Positions 52,012 to 61,258 are shown, numbered from the stretch's first letter. The stretch: DNA of 64,000 bases from Xanthomarina sp035306605 (GCA_035306605.1 DATGNR010000056.1); one strand, 5' to 3'. Notes: generated from the sequence alone by a model not told the origin. A program made the numbers and translations.

Positions 52012-52974
52012 ATGCCCATTTTAGAAACTACTTACAAAGCTCCGTTATTTTTTAGAAACGGGTTTGTTGCAACGGTTTATTCTGGTTTAATTAGAAAAGT
52101 TTCAGGTTTAAATCAAAAAAGAGAACGACTTACCTTGTCTGACGGAGATTTTATAGATCTAGATTGGAGTTTTACAGAAGAACGAACAAGTAAGCTAATT
52201 GTTTTACTGCATGGTTTAGAGGGGCATGCGCAGCGGCATTATATTACAGGAACAGCTAAGTTTTTTAATCAGAATCAGATTGATGCTGTTTCTGTAAATT
52301 TTAGAGGTTGTAGTGGCGAAGATAACCTATCATTTCGTTCCTATCATTCTGGAGAAACCGAAGATTTAAAAGAGATTATTCAACATATATTACAAACCAA
52401 ACACTACTCTGAAATTTACATTAAAGGGTTTAGTTTAGGCGGTAATGTTACCTTAAAATACTTGGGTGAAACTACAGATATTCCTGAGCAGATAAAGACG
52501 GGAATTGCGGTTTCGGTGCCTTGTTATTTGGCAGGTGCAGCCAAGGAATTACACACTTTAAAGAACAAAGCTTTTCATGATAAATTCAAACATAATTTAA
52601 AAGAAAAATTGCTTTTAAAGACACAAAAACATCAATCAGTATTAAAGGAGTCCGACATACATTCCATTAAAACCCTTTACGATTTTGATAACCTTTATAC
52701 TTCTAAAGCCCATGGATTTAAGGATGCTTTTGATTACTACGAGCAGTGTTCTAGTTTGCAATTCCTTCCAAACATCCAGATTCCAACATTAATTATTAAT
52801 GCTCTTAGCGATTCGTTTTTATCTCCAGAGTGCTATCCGGTTAAGGAAGCTAAAAACAATGAGAATTTATTTTTGGAGATGCCACAGCACGGTGGTCATG
52901 TAGGGTTTATTGATAAAGGAAAATTTTATTATAATGAAAAACGAGCTTTGGAGTTTATACAAAAACTTCAATAA
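52012..52974 (+). CDS. YheT-family alpha/beta hydrolase
   Basis: This 320-residue hydrolase has the oxyanion-region motif VLLHGLEGHAQRHYI, VNFRGCSGEDN, the nucleophile elbow GFSLGGNVTLKYLGE and the late HGGHVGFID carrying the likely catalytic His. YheT relatives may act on acyl esters, but the substrate is unknown. It starts 8 nt after ade and 25 nt before an NTF2-like gene, so all three may be co-transcribed. Confidence 0.93.
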   Translation: MPILETTYKAPLFFRNGFVATVYSGLIRKVSGLNQKRERLTLSDGDFIDLDWSFTEERTSKLIVLLHGLEGHAQRHYITGTAKFFNQNQIDAVSVNFRGCSGEDNLSFRSYHSGETEDLKEIIQHILQTKHYSEIYIKGFSLGGNVTLKYLGETTDIPEQIKTGIAVSVPCYLAGAAKELHTLKNKAFHDKFKHNLKEKLLLKTQKHQSVLKESDIHSIKTLYDFDNLYTSKAHGFKDAFDYYEQCSSLQFLPNIQIPTLIINALSDSFLSPECYPVKEAKNNENLFLEMPQHGGHVGFIDKGKFYYNEKRALEFIQKLQ

Positions 52975-52999
52975 TATTTTAATTAAATAAGAGAGAGCT

Positions 53000-53362
53000 A
53001 TGACTAATAAACAAATTGCAGAATCTTTTTTACAATTAGCCGGAAATGGAAAAGTAAAAGACGCGTTTGAGAATTATGTTTCGGATGATTTTATTCATCA
53101 TAATCAATATTTCCAAGGGACTCGAGCGGCTTTAAAAGACGCTATGGAAGAAGCTCACGTTACAAGTCCTAATAAGTCTATTGAAATTAAGCATAGTTAT
53201 ATAGATCAAAATACCGTGGTTACCCACTCTCTTGTTGTAAAACAGGATATGGATATAGCCGTTGTACATATCTTCCGATTTAAAGCAGACAAAATTGTTG
53301 AGTTATGGGATTTAGGTCAGCAAATTCTAAAAGATTCTCCTAACGAAAATGGCTTGTTCTAA
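53000..53362 (+). CDS. NTF2/SnoaL-like small protein
   Basis: This 120-residue protein shows the cone-shaped NTF2-like pattern: an N-terminal helix (AESFLQLAGNGKVKDAFENYV), DDFIHHNQYFQG, and late strands VVHIFRFKADKIVELWDLGQ. Members include enzymes and ligand-binding proteins; polar residues in the pocket (His, Asp, Trp) are present but do not identify a substrate. No signal peptide. Last gene before the 465-bp gene-free stretch. Confidence 0.88.
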   Translation: MTNKQIAESFLQLAGNGKVKDAFENYVSDDFIHHNQYFQGTRAALKDAMEEAHVTSPNKSIEIKHSYIDQNTVVTHSLVVKQDMDIAVVHIFRFKADKIVELWDLGQQILKDSPNENGLF

Positions 53363-53565
53363 GCAGTAAAAATTAGTCTTTTTGAACCCTTAGTTAGTTA
53401 AACAGCTTTCATTGCTCCTATAAAATTTTCTATATGTTGAGAAGCTGAGGAATGTTTGTTTTGCTAGCACTTTACCGAGTAGAGCTTCCATCATGTAGGG
53501 AAGCTAGGTTTAATGAGGCAGCAATGCTTATCTAGGTTTTGTTTAATTGAAATTTAGTTAGCTTG

Positions 53566-53642
53566 AGATTGCCATAGCTTTACCCTGAGGTATATATGGC
53601 TTTGATACGGGATTACTACGGCTTTACTATGGAGTATCTACG
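53566..53642. repeat. Degenerate 11-bp tandem repeats (three 22-bp units)
   Basis: Seven consecutive 11-mers follow GNNTWNNTAYG loosely. Units starting GCTTT at 53577, 53599 and 53621 are exactly 22 bp apart, alternating with units at 53588, 53610 and 53632 (AGGTATATATG, GGATTACTACG, GAGTATCTACG). The last T is purely pyrimidine-G at the unit end in most copies. Confidence 0.6.
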
Positions 53643-53644
53643 AG

Positions 53645-53699
53645 GGAACCCCCATGGACTCCTCTGTTTACAAGGGTTTAAAGGGGGTTCGTATATGGT
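53645..53699. repeat. GC-rich inverted repeat next to the tandem repeats
   Basis: GGGAACCCCC begins at 53645 and GGGGGTTC ends at 53699, allowing an 8-bp GAACCCCC/GGGGGTTC stem around a loop of about 40 nt. It directly follows the 22-bp repeats. Confidence 0.5.
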
Positions 53700-53827
53700 G
53701 TAATCCGCAAATTTTTAGAAGTTTCTGCTTCGTTTAAGTAATAGGCGAATACGTATTGTTTAGAAACGAAACAAACTTTGCGTAGCTATACCTAAACTGT
53801 GTTGTACAGATACATAAAGGTAATATA

Positions 53828-54805
53828 TTACTTATACATATCCAAATACTTAAGTTGCTCTTCGATGGCTGTTTTAAAGTCTGTTTTTAATTCAGTGACC
53901 AATTCAGAGACTTTAGGTACATTATGAATATTTGTTACTCCTTGTCCAGCAGACCAAATGGTTGCCCAAGCTTTAGCATCGTCTTTGTGGGCGGTTAGTT
54001 CTTCACCGAAATCTACTTTCTTTTCTCTTTTTAGCAAGTCATCTGTAATTCCCATTGCTTTTAGGCTTGGGCCTAAAAAGTTGGCAGCCACTCCAGAAAT
54101 AGCTGCAGTATAGACAATATCACTAGCTCCAGACTGAATAATCATGTCTCTATATTCTTTTGGGGCTTTACTTTCTTGTGTGTTAATAAAGCGGGTTCCC
54201 ATGTAGGCTAAATCGGCTCCCATTTGCATAGCAGAAGCCACATCACGTCCTGTACTTATTGTTCCAGCAAGTAAGATGGTTTTCTTAAAGAAACTTTTAA
54301 TTTCAGCCACCAATGGCATTGGATTTATTGTTCCAGCATGCCCACCAGCTCCGGCAGACACAAGTATTAATCCGTCAACTCCAGCTTCAGCAGCTTTTTC
54401 AGCATGACGTTTTTTAATAATATCATGAAAAACTAATCCTCCATAAGCATGTACCGCTTCTACTAGTTCTGAAACAGCTCCGAGAGAGGTAATGATCAAA
54501 GGAACTTTGTGTTTAATACACAGTTTTAAATCTGCTTCTAATCGGGGATTTGTATTGTGAACAATTAAATTCACTCCAAATGGGGCCGCTTTTTTACCAG
54601 TTTCCTTTTCAAAAGCAGCAAGAGCAGTTTTAATTTCAATTAACCATGCTTCAAAGCCTTCACTTGTGCGTTGGTTTAATGCAGGAAAGGTTCCAACAAT
54701 CCCGTTTTTACAACATTCAATCACTAGTTGCGGACCAGAAATTAAAAACATGGGTGCTGCAACTACTGGTAAGGCTAAGTCTTTTATAAAGGAAGGATTG
54801 TTCAT
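53828..54805 (-). CDS. NAD(P)H-dependent flavin oxidoreductase / nitronate monooxygenase
   Basis: This 325-residue FMN-binding TIM-barrel protein has the family pattern LALPVVAAPMFLISGPQLV, FGVNLIVHNTN, LILVSAGAGGHAGT with the catalytic-type His, LLAGTISTGRDVASAMQMGADLAY split around TGRD, and MGTRFINTQES. It should oxidise nitronates or reduce a related substrate. A TATATTTG box at 54902-54909 gives a leader of about 97 nt. Its 3' side faces the gene-free repeat stretch, with no clear terminator. Confidence 0.92.
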   Translation of the reverse strand: MNNPSFIKDLALPVVAAPMFLISGPQLVIECCKNGIVGTFPALNQRTSEGFEAWLIEIKTALAAFEKETGKKAAPFGVNLIVHNTNPRLEADLKLCIKHKVPLIITSLGAVSELVEAVHAYGGLVFHDIIKKRHAEKAAEAGVDGLILVSAGAGGHAGTINPMPLVAEIKSFFKKTILLAGTISTGRDVASAMQMGADLAYMGTRFINTQESKAPKEYRDMIIQSGASDIVYTAAISGVAANFLGPSLKAMGITDDLLKREKKVDFGEELTAHKDDAKAWATIWSAGQGVTNIHNVPKVSELVTELKTDFKTAIEEQLKYLDMYK

Positions 54806-54901
54806 GATGTATTTAATTTTAAAATAAGGATTTGTATGTGATTAGAAGGAGCATTCCAGATGTTTTGTAATTAAAATATGGACGCTAATTACCTTCATTT
54901 A

Positions 54902-54909
54902 CAAATATA
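54902..54909 (-). promoter_or_regulatory. -7 promoter element of the nitronate monooxygenase gene
   Basis: TATATTTG on the minus strand fits TAnnTTTG, 96 nt upstream of the ATG. Confidence 0.4.
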
Positions 54910-55024
54910 CCAATCTAATGTTTTGTTTTAAATAATTTGTTTTAGAATTCTTAGTCTGTCTTTTGAGTCGCTTAGTTTTATTTTAATAAAAGTTTTTTCT
55001 TACATTTATGGAAACCAGATAATT

Positions 55025-56563
55025 ATGCTTAAAAAAGTTTTTGGAAGTGCAGTTTTTGGGGTTGAAGCAACTACCATAATCGTTGAGGTAAATGTGGACA
55101 AAGGAATTGGGTACCATTTAGTGGGTTTGCCGGATAATGCTATTAAGGAAAGTAATTACAGAATAGCTGCAGCCTTGCAAAATAATGGTTTTAAGATTCC
55201 AGGGAAAAAGATAATAATTAATATGTCTCCTGCCGATTTAAGGAAAGAAGGCTCTGCGTATGATTTAACCTTAGCCATTGGAATTTTGGCTGCTTCCAAT
55301 CAAATTCAGGCTAACACCTTGGAGGATTATTTAATAATGGGAGAATTGTCGTTAGACGGGAAGTTGCAACCAATAAAGGGTGCCTTACCCATAGCAATTA
55401 AAGCCAAAGAGGAGGGGTTTCGGGGTTTTATACTTCCTAAGGAAAACTCTAAGGAAGCAGCGGTTGTTACTGGATTAGAAGTATATGGGGTTGAAACTAT
55501 TGAAGAGGTTATCAATTTTTTTGATAAAGGAGAAAGCTTGGAGCAGACCATTATTGACGTTGAGGAAGAATTTAATAAAAACCTCAATTTTCCAGAATTC
55601 GATTTTTCAGATGTAAAAGGTCAAGAATCTATAAAGCGCTGTATGGAAATTGCGGCAGCGGGAGGACACAATATTATTTTAATTGGTCCGCCAGGAGCAG
55701 GGAAAACGATGCTTGCTAAGCGTTTGCCAAGTATTTTACCCCCTATGACTTTGGATGAAGCTTTAGAGACCACTAAAATACATTCGGTGGTTGGGCGCGT
55801 GAAAGAAAACACGGGGCTTATGGCGCAACGGCCTTTTAGAAGTCCCCATCACACGATATCGAACGTCGCCTTAGTAGGCGGGGGCAGTTATCCACAACCA
55901 GGTGAGATTTCCTTATCTCATAATGGTGTTTTGTTTTTGGACGAATTACCAGAATTTAAACGCGAAGTTTTGGAAGTGATGCGTCAGCCTTTGGAGGACA
56001 GAGAAGTTACTATATCTAGAGCTAAGTTTACGGTGACCTACCCATCATCATTTATGTTGGTTGCAAGTATGAATCCGAGTCCGAGTGGTTATTTTAACGA
56101 TCCCGATTCACCTGTAACCTCCTCTCCAGCAGAAATGCAACGTTATTTAAGCAAGATTTCAGGCCCTTTATTAGACAGGATTGACATACATATAGAAGTG
56201 ACCCCAGTTCCTTTTGAAAAACTGTCGGACCATAGAAAAGGCGAGTCTTCTATAACTATCAGGAAACGGGTAACAGCAGCACGAGAAATTCAAACGAAGC
56301 GATTTAAAGATTCCAACACCGTTCATTACAATGCTCAAATGAATACCAAACAAATTAGAACGTTTTGTTTGCTAGACGAAGCTTCTTTGCAGTTATTAAA
56401 AACAGCTATGGAGCGATTGAATTTATCTGCCCGAGCTTACGACCGGATTTTAAAGGTAGCGCGAACCATTGCAGATTTGGAAGGTAGTGAAGATATTAAA
56501 GGCGCACATATTAGTGAAGCGATACAATATAGAAGTTTGGATAGAGAAGGTTGGTTGGGTTAA
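55025..56563 (+). CDS. YifB/ComM-family Mg-chelatase-like AAA+ ATPase
   Basis: This 512-residue protein has an N-terminal Lon-like/ChlI domain (about 1-170: GVEATTIIVEVNVDKGIGYHLVGL split at the VD, NMSPADLRKEG), an AAA+ domain with Walker A IGPPGAGKTM (about 222) and LFLDELPEF, and a C-terminal Mg-chelatase domain (NPSPSGY, SGPLLDRIDIHIEV, LSARAYDRILKVARTIADLEG split). ComM is a hexameric helicase promoting branch migration in natural transformation; a role in recombination is inferred. A weak ATTGAA/TTCAAT hairpin at 56668-56685 with a short T-run may terminate it. Confidence 0.94.
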   Translation: MLKKVFGSAVFGVEATTIIVEVNVDKGIGYHLVGLPDNAIKESNYRIAAALQNNGFKIPGKKIIINMSPADLRKEGSAYDLTLAIGILAASNQIQANTLEDYLIMGELSLDGKLQPIKGALPIAIKAKEEGFRGFILPKENSKEAAVVTGLEVYGVETIEEVINFFDKGESLEQTIIDVEEEFNKNLNFPEFDFSDVKGQESIKRCMEIAAAGGHNIILIGPPGAGKTMLAKRLPSILPPMTLDEALETTKIHSVVGRVKENTGLMAQRPFRSPHHTISNVALVGGGSYPQPGEISLSHNGVLFLDELPEFKREVLEVMRQPLEDREVTISRAKFTVTYPSSFMLVASMNPSPSGYFNDPDSPVTSSPAEMQRYLSKISGPLLDRIDIHIEVTPVPFEKLSDHRKGESSITIRKRVTAAREIQTKRFKDSNTVHYNAQMNTKQIRTFCLLDEASLQLLKTAMERLNLSARAYDRILKVARTIADLEGSEDIKGAHISEAIQYRSLDREGWLG

Positions 56564-56727
56564 GGGAATTTAGACCCTTTGAATGACCCTAGTGAAAGGA
56601 TAATTTTTTTAGGTTCGTTAAAAATTGAAAATGTTTAAGCCTGATGCTTTTATATTATTATGAATAAATTGAAGGAATTTTCAATCTTTTTAATACTTTT
56701 AGATTCTATTAACCAATCAATTATATT

Positions 56728-57231
56728 ATGAAAAAAATTAGTTTATTCCTTATAGGTATTCTTCTTGGTGCCTTGGCGACTTACTTTTATTGTCCTAGCC
56801 GAAACCTAGAAGAAACTGAAGTTCCCATTGTAGCACCAAAAGGGCTTATAAAGCCAGAAGAAGCTAAAATATTAGACCAAGCATTTAACAGCAGGCATGC
56901 TTTAATTAGTGACTCTATAGTGAAACGACCAGACAACCGTTCGGCTTGGTGGTCATTAGAAGACATACAAAATTATTTAAAATATGCTGAAAACGAATCT
57001 AAGGAGTTGGGTTACACTATGGATGGTGTTCGCGTATATTTAGGGGCTTATCCAACCGACAGTGAGGTTGGTTACACCACTATGTTTTTAGTGCCTACAG
57101 GACATCAAAACCTTTCTGAAGGTAGTAGTATGTTTTTTAATATGGTAGAACCAGGAGGAGATATTCCTGATGGAAGTGGGTTGAATAAAGGAAGTGCAGG
57201 GAATCCTCCACCAAATAATTACCCTCAATAA
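56728..57231 (+). CDS. Conserved membrane-anchored protein of unknown function
   Basis: This 167-residue protein has an N-terminal membrane anchor (about 4-21) with no proper lipobox, then a soluble domain with SAWWSLEDIQNYLKYAENES and GVRVYLGAYPTDSEVGYTTMFLVPTG, and a Gly/Pro/Asn-rich tail. I do not recognise the family by name. It lies 8 nt before a seven-helix protein and a histidine kinase, so the three are probably one operon. The exported domain could bind a ligand for that system. Confidence 0.72.
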   Translation: MKKISLFLIGILLGALATYFYCPSRNLEETEVPIVAPKGLIKPEEAKILDQAFNSRHALISDSIVKRPDNRSAWWSLEDIQNYLKYAENESKELGYTMDGVRVYLGAYPTDSEVGYTTMFLVPTGHQNLSEGSSMFFNMVEPGGDIPDGSGLNKGSAGNPPPNNYPQ

Positions 57232-57239
57232 ACTATTTT

Positions 57240-57956
57240 GTGGAAGCCTTTTTTATTCAAAATTATAATTTAATTACAAGGTTTTTTGAGATTCTAGCCG
57301 TAGTAACAGGGCTATGGTATTTTAAAAAGTACCGGGAGACTTCTGCTAAGTATTTTATTTATTTTTTAGTATATGCTTTTTTAGTAGATTTTATTGGAGC
57401 CTATCCAGATCATTTTAATAATTTCAAATTTTTAAATAAGTTTCAAACCCTTATTCAAGGTACCAAATATCAGTATAATGTTTGGTGGTTTACCTTATTT
57501 TGGGATATTGGGGCTGTTTTATTTTTTGCCTTCTATTATCATAACATATTAAAATCCACACTATTTAAGAACATGGTTAAAATGCTTAGTTTCTTATTTA
57601 TAGGATATACGGTTTATTATTTGATGTTCCATTGGAATGATTTGTTTATCAAGACGCTACCGGTCATTTGTATTTTAGGAGGAGTCATCATCTTACTTTG
57701 TGTTATTTTATATTTTATTGAGATGTTGTTAAGTGATAAGGTCATTACATTTTATAAGTCGTTAAACTTTTACATAAGTGTAGCGATATTTATATGGTGG
57801 TTGATTGTTACACCGATAGTTTTTTATGATATATATAATTCCACAGCCGATTGGAATTTTGTGTTTTTAAAATGGCAAATCTATTTGTTTGCAAACATAT
57901 TCATGTATAGCACATTTTCAGTTGGTTTGATGGTATCAAATTCTGAAAGTAACTAA
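57240..57956 (+). CDS. Seven-helix membrane protein of unknown function
   Basis: This 238-residue protein has about seven membrane helices with aromatic-rich borders (VWWFTLFWDIGAVLFFAFYYHN, FIWWLIVTPIVFYDIYN). It starts at GTG 57240. In Bacteroidota, proteins of this shape are often encoded next to a small histidine kinase, as here (45 bp downstream). It could be the sensor part of that system, but the sequence alone does not show this. Confidence 0.72.
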   Translation: MEAFFIQNYNLITRFFEILAVVTGLWYFKKYRETSAKYFIYFLVYAFLVDFIGAYPDHFNNFKFLNKFQTLIQGTKYQYNVWWFTLFWDIGAVLFFAFYYHNILKSTLFKNMVKMLSFLFIGYTVYYLMFHWNDLFIKTLPVICILGGVIILLCVILYFIEMLLSDKVITFYKSLNFYISVAIFIWWLIVTPIVFYDIYNSTADWNFVFLKWQIYLFANIFMYSTFSVGLMVSNSESN

Positions 57957-58001
57957 TGTTTATGCCTATGGCCTTAGACTTAATGTTTTTTAAATCAAGA
58001 A

Positions 58002-58829
58002 ATGATTCAGTTAATTAATTTTCTATTACAAGTAAAACCTGAAGTATCAACCTCAGCAGAGCGTTATTTACTAATCTATATGATTGGTGTTTTGTTTATA
58101 GTTACCACTTTAGTTATTGTTTTTTTTGTTGTTTTTCAAAAGCGAAAAAACAAACTTTTATTAGATAAAATTAAACAACAACGCGCTTTCGATGAAGAGC
58201 TGGCACGAACACAAACAGAAATCCAGGAGCACACCTTAAAACATATTGGATGGGAATTGCATGATAACGTGGGACAGTTATTAGCCTTTGCTAGTATGCA
58301 GTTAAATATGTTAGCAACAAAGATTCCTGAAGATATGAAGGGTACTTTGGATCTTACTAGCAGTACTATAAAAGATAGTTTACAGGAGGTTCGTGCCTTA
58401 TCTAAATCGTTAAACAACGATGTTATTCTAAATGTTGGTTTTGAAAAATCTATTTCAAACGAATTGGATCGGTTAAAGCGTATGAAATTTGCCTCAGCAG
58501 AATTACATATTACGGGCAAATCGCAGTTATTAGCGAATAAAAAACATAAGATAATTCTATTTAGAATTTTACAAGAATTCTTTTCTAATTCCGTAAAATA
58601 TTCTAATGCTCAAAATTTAAAAGTAACATTAAGTTACTCCGATAAGGAACTACTAATTGTTGCTTCCGACGACGGTAAAGGCTTTGATATTGATACGGCA
58701 GAAAAAGGATCTGGGCTTATAAACATGAAAAGTAGGGCAGACTTGATTGAGGCTAAATTTGACATGTACTCTAAACCAAATGAAGGCGTAAAACTTACTA
58801 TAACTTATCCTTTAACATCTAAAAATTAA
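58002..58829 (+). CDS. NarL-type (HisKA_3) sensor histidine kinase
   Basis: This 275-residue kinase has one membrane helix (about 24-45), a short coiled coil, the HisKA_3-like acceptor motif HIGWELHDNVGQLLAFASMQ with His87, and an HATPase domain (EFFSNSVKYSNAQNLKV, ASDDGKGFD, KGSGLINMKSRA). It has no large sensor of its own. A LuxR-type response regulator gene normally follows such kinases, but the next gene is on the opposite strand, overlapping by 4 nt, so the partner must be elsewhere. Confidence 0.93.
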   Translation: MIQLINFLLQVKPEVSTSAERYLLIYMIGVLFIVTTLVIVFFVVFQKRKNKLLLDKIKQQRAFDEELARTQTEIQEHTLKHIGWELHDNVGQLLAFASMQLNMLATKIPEDMKGTLDLTSSTIKDSLQEVRALSKSLNNDVILNVGFEKSISNELDRLKRMKFASAELHITGKSQLLANKKHKIILFRILQEFFSNSVKYSNAQNLKVTLSYSDKELLIVASDDGKGFDIDTAEKGSGLINMKSRADLIEAKFDMYSKPNEGVKLTITYPLTSKN

Positions 58830-59824
58830 TTTCCTTTTAAACGAACCCACAATTCCGAAAGCAACTTTTTGCCATCGCGTTTGTCTTTTGGCATTTCTGT
58901 AAATTGCACTTTGCCAAACGGATCTTTTTCTATTTTGTATTTGAATACAAAGTTTTGAGAATTTGGTGATATACTTAGGAGTCCGAAACGTAAATCGTTA
59001 AAATAAAGCTGATCATCTTCTTTAGATATAATATACCAGCCTTCAGAAATAGCCATCATTCTTTGTACTTTTTCATCTTTAGCAAGATTGCCTAAAAGCT
59101 CATGATTTTTAGGATAGGTTTCAAAGGAGATAGGCTTGGTATCAAAAAACGAGTAATTCCCTAATAAATAAGCCTCTTCCGTTTCAACGTTCGCACTCCA
59201 AAGTATGGTGTTTAAGGCCGAAGGTCGTGTGTCTAATTGTATGTAATCTATATTTTGGTTTTTTAAAGCGGCTTCAAATTCATTATATGCTATCCATTTT
59301 AATAGGAAAGTAAGGAGTAAGTAAGAGGAACTTATGATCAATCCTAATTTGTTGTATAAGCGGCGTTTTGCAGAGCTTCGTTTTTGAACCATTGCAAGAA
59401 TTAAGAATACAAGAAAAGGTAAGGTATAGAGCGGATCAATTACAAATATAGTTTTGAAAGCAAGTCTTAAATCAAAAGGCCAAAACAGTTGCGTTCCCCA
59501 AGTTGTATGTGCATCTAATAGAGGATGAGTAATAAATGCCCAGAAAAAGAGCCACGCCCAGCCTTTAATATTCTTATAACTTTCATATCGGGAAACCAAC
59601 CAGCCGAATATAGGAGCAAAAAGTACAGAAAAGACTATGGAATGTGTAAATCCACGATGTATTGCAAGGGCAGATACCGTATCGGTAAAATGTGATGCAT
59701 AAACATCTAGGTCAGGAATGGTTCCGGCAATTGCCCCATAAAGCATGGCTTTATTACCAACTTTTTTTCCTAAAACAGCTTCTCCAACAGCTGCTCCTAA
59801 TACTATTTGAGTAAGTGAATCCAT
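58826..59824 (-). CDS. YdjM/DUF457-type membrane-bound metal-dependent hydrolase
   Basis: This 332-residue protein has an N-terminal membrane region of about four helices with the DUF457 (YdjM) metal motifs: MDSLTQIVLGAAVGEAVLG, GTIPDLDVYASHF, HRGFTHSIVFSV and ITHPLLDAHTTWGTQLFWP. A soluble C-terminal part (about 185-332) follows. YdjM in E. coli is LexA-regulated; I see no LexA-like site here. Substrate unknown. It is convergent with the kinase gene, sharing 4 nt. Confidence 0.88.
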   Translation of the reverse strand: MDSLTQIVLGAAVGEAVLGKKVGNKAMLYGAIAGTIPDLDVYASHFTDTVSALAIHRGFTHSIVFSVLFAPIFGWLVSRYESYKNIKGWAWLFFWAFITHPLLDAHTTWGTQLFWPFDLRLAFKTIFVIDPLYTLPFLVFLILAMVQKRSSAKRRLYNKLGLIISSSYLLLTFLLKWIAYNEFEAALKNQNIDYIQLDTRPSALNTILWSANVETEEAYLLGNYSFFDTKPISFETYPKNHELLGNLAKDEKVQRMMAISEGWYIISKEDDQLYFNDLRFGLLSISPNSQNFVFKYKIEKDPFGKVQFTEMPKDKRDGKKLLSELWVRLKGN

Positions 59825-59922
59825 ATATTTTGCGAAAATAAGCCAAGTTAGTCAAAGTACATAACATACTTATGTATATATGCTAAGTAACCTTTGTTAC
59901 TAAACATGTCTTTTATTAGGTC

Positions 59923-59930
59923 TACATTTG
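59923..59930 (+). promoter_or_regulatory. -7 promoter element of the efflux operon
   Basis: TACATTTG fits TAnnTTTG, 20 nt upstream of the TolC-like ATG at 59951. No TetR-family gene is adjacent and no clear operator is seen. Confidence 0.45.
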
Positions 59931-59950
59931 TACTACTAAATAGAATACAA

Positions 59951-61258
59951 ATGAAAAGAACCTATTACTTACTTATAACTTTTTTGACTTTGGGCTTTTC
60001 ATTCCAAGCGCAAGATTTAGTGCCTATCACTAAAGAAGAAGTTTTAGCCAAAGTTTCAGAAAAAAACACAAGTATTAAGATTTCTCAGGAAGAGTTTAAT
60101 CAAGCAAAAGCCGATTATAATCAAACCAATGCTGTGTTTCTACCAAATATCACAGCAAGCCATACAGGGATTGCAACAACTAATCCATTAATGGCTTTTG
60201 GATCTAAATTGAATCAAGAGATTTTAACGCAGAACGACTTTAATCCGGCCTTATTAAATAACCCTTCTCAAATTCAAAACTTTTCAACTAAAATAGAGAT
60301 ACAGCAGCCATTAATAAATTTAGATGGTATTTACCAACGAAAAGCGGCTAAATCTAAAATGGAAGCGATGTCTTTAAAAACGGACCGAACCCAAGAGTAT
60401 CTAGCTTTCGAAGTAGAGAAAGCTTATATGCAATTACAATTAGCCTATAAAGGAGTTGCTGTTTTAGAAAAAGCACTTGATGCCGCAAACGCTAATAAAG
60501 CTTTAGCAGATAATAGTTTTAAACAAGGCTATTTACAACGTGCAGATGTTTTAAATGTCGAGGTAAGAGTTACTGAAGTTCAAAATCAATTACAATCGGC
60601 AAGAAGTAATGTGCAAAATGCTTCAAACTATTTGTCTTTCTTAATGAATGATGAAAGTTATGTGATTTATACACCAACAGATAGTCTAACTGTTGAAGTA
60701 GTTTCTATGACCGATCCAAAGGTTTCTGAAAATCGTTCTGATATCAAAGCTATGGAATTGGCGTCTAATGCTTATGAAGCCATGAATAAAGCAGATAAGA
60801 TGGCTTTTCTACCAAGGTTGAATGCTTTTGGAAGCTACGAATTATACGACGATCAAATTTTTCAAGCAGATGCAAACGGCTATTTGTTTGGGGCTCAATT
60901 AAGTTGGGATATTTTTCAAGGATCTAAACGTTTTGGTAAAGCGCAAAAAAGTAAAGCTGAATTTGAAAAATCTAAGTTAGAGTACAAGCAATATGTGTCG
61001 CAAAGTAATTTAGAATTGAATAAAGCAAAACGCGCTTTTTTAGATGCTGAAAATAAATTGAAATTAAACCAATTGGCTTTGGAACAATCCGAGGAATCGT
61101 TAAGGATACGCACCAACCGGTTCAAAGAAGGTTTAGAAAAAACATCCGATTTATTGTTAGCTGAAACGCAATACGCACAAAAGCAATTGGAATATTATCA
61201 AACCATATTTGAATACAATTACGCACAAGCTTATTTACAATTTTTAACTAAGGGCTAA
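59951..61258 (+). CDS. TolC-family outer-membrane efflux protein
   Basis: This 435-residue protein forms the outer-membrane channel of a tripartite pump. I start at ATG 59951, giving a normal signal peptide ending SFQAQ; the longer frame from 59894 has no signal peptide and includes the promoter box. Two long coiled-coil repeats (about 45-215 and 255-430) with NQAKADYNQTNAVFLPNI, and QPLINLDG near the channel, fit the family. The adaptor gene follows 101 nt later. Confidence 0.94.
   Translation: MKRTYYLLITFLTLGFSFQAQDLVPITKEEVLAKVSEKNTSIKISQEEFNQAKADYNQTNAVFLPNITASHTGIATTNPLMAFGSKLNQEILTQNDFNPALLNNPSQIQNFSTKIEIQQPLINLDGIYQRKAAKSKMEAMSLKTDRTQEYLAFEVEKAYMQLQLAYKGVAVLEKALDAANANKALADNSFKQGYLQRADVLNVEVRVTEVQNQLQSARSNVQNASNYLSFLMNDESYVIYTPTDSLTVEVVSMTDPKVSENRSDIKAMELASNAYEAMNKADKMAFLPRLNAFGSYELYDDQIFQADANGYLFGAQLSWDIFQGSKRFGKAQKSKAEFEKSKLEYKQYVSQSNLELNKAKRAFLDAENKLKLNQLALEQSEESLRIRTNRFKEGLEKTSDLLLAETQYAQKQLEYYQTIFEYNYAQAYLQFLTKG

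Larger units (their letters stand above)
53363..53827. other. Gene-free stretch of 465 bp with degenerate repeats
   Basis: I see no gene in this stretch on either strand. It lies between two convergent genes, is GC-richer in its middle than the surrounding DNA, and contains phased 11/22-bp repeats (53566-53642). Downstream of them is a GGGAACCCCC/GGGGGTTC inverted pair (about 53645-53654 and 53692-53699). A short GTTTCT/AGAAAC pair lies near 53730-53766. No promoter box is convincing. Confidence 0.7.

Noticed and set aside
53590..53680. Short open frame through the phased repeats (contains YYGVSTRE-like translation)
   Set aside because: It has no start codon of note, and the 11-bp unit is not a multiple of three, so the repeat is not driven by coding.
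56660..56731. 23-residue open frame whose stop overlaps the next ATG
   Set aside because: It covers the weak hairpin after yifB and has no distinctive composition; the ATGA overlap alone is not enough.
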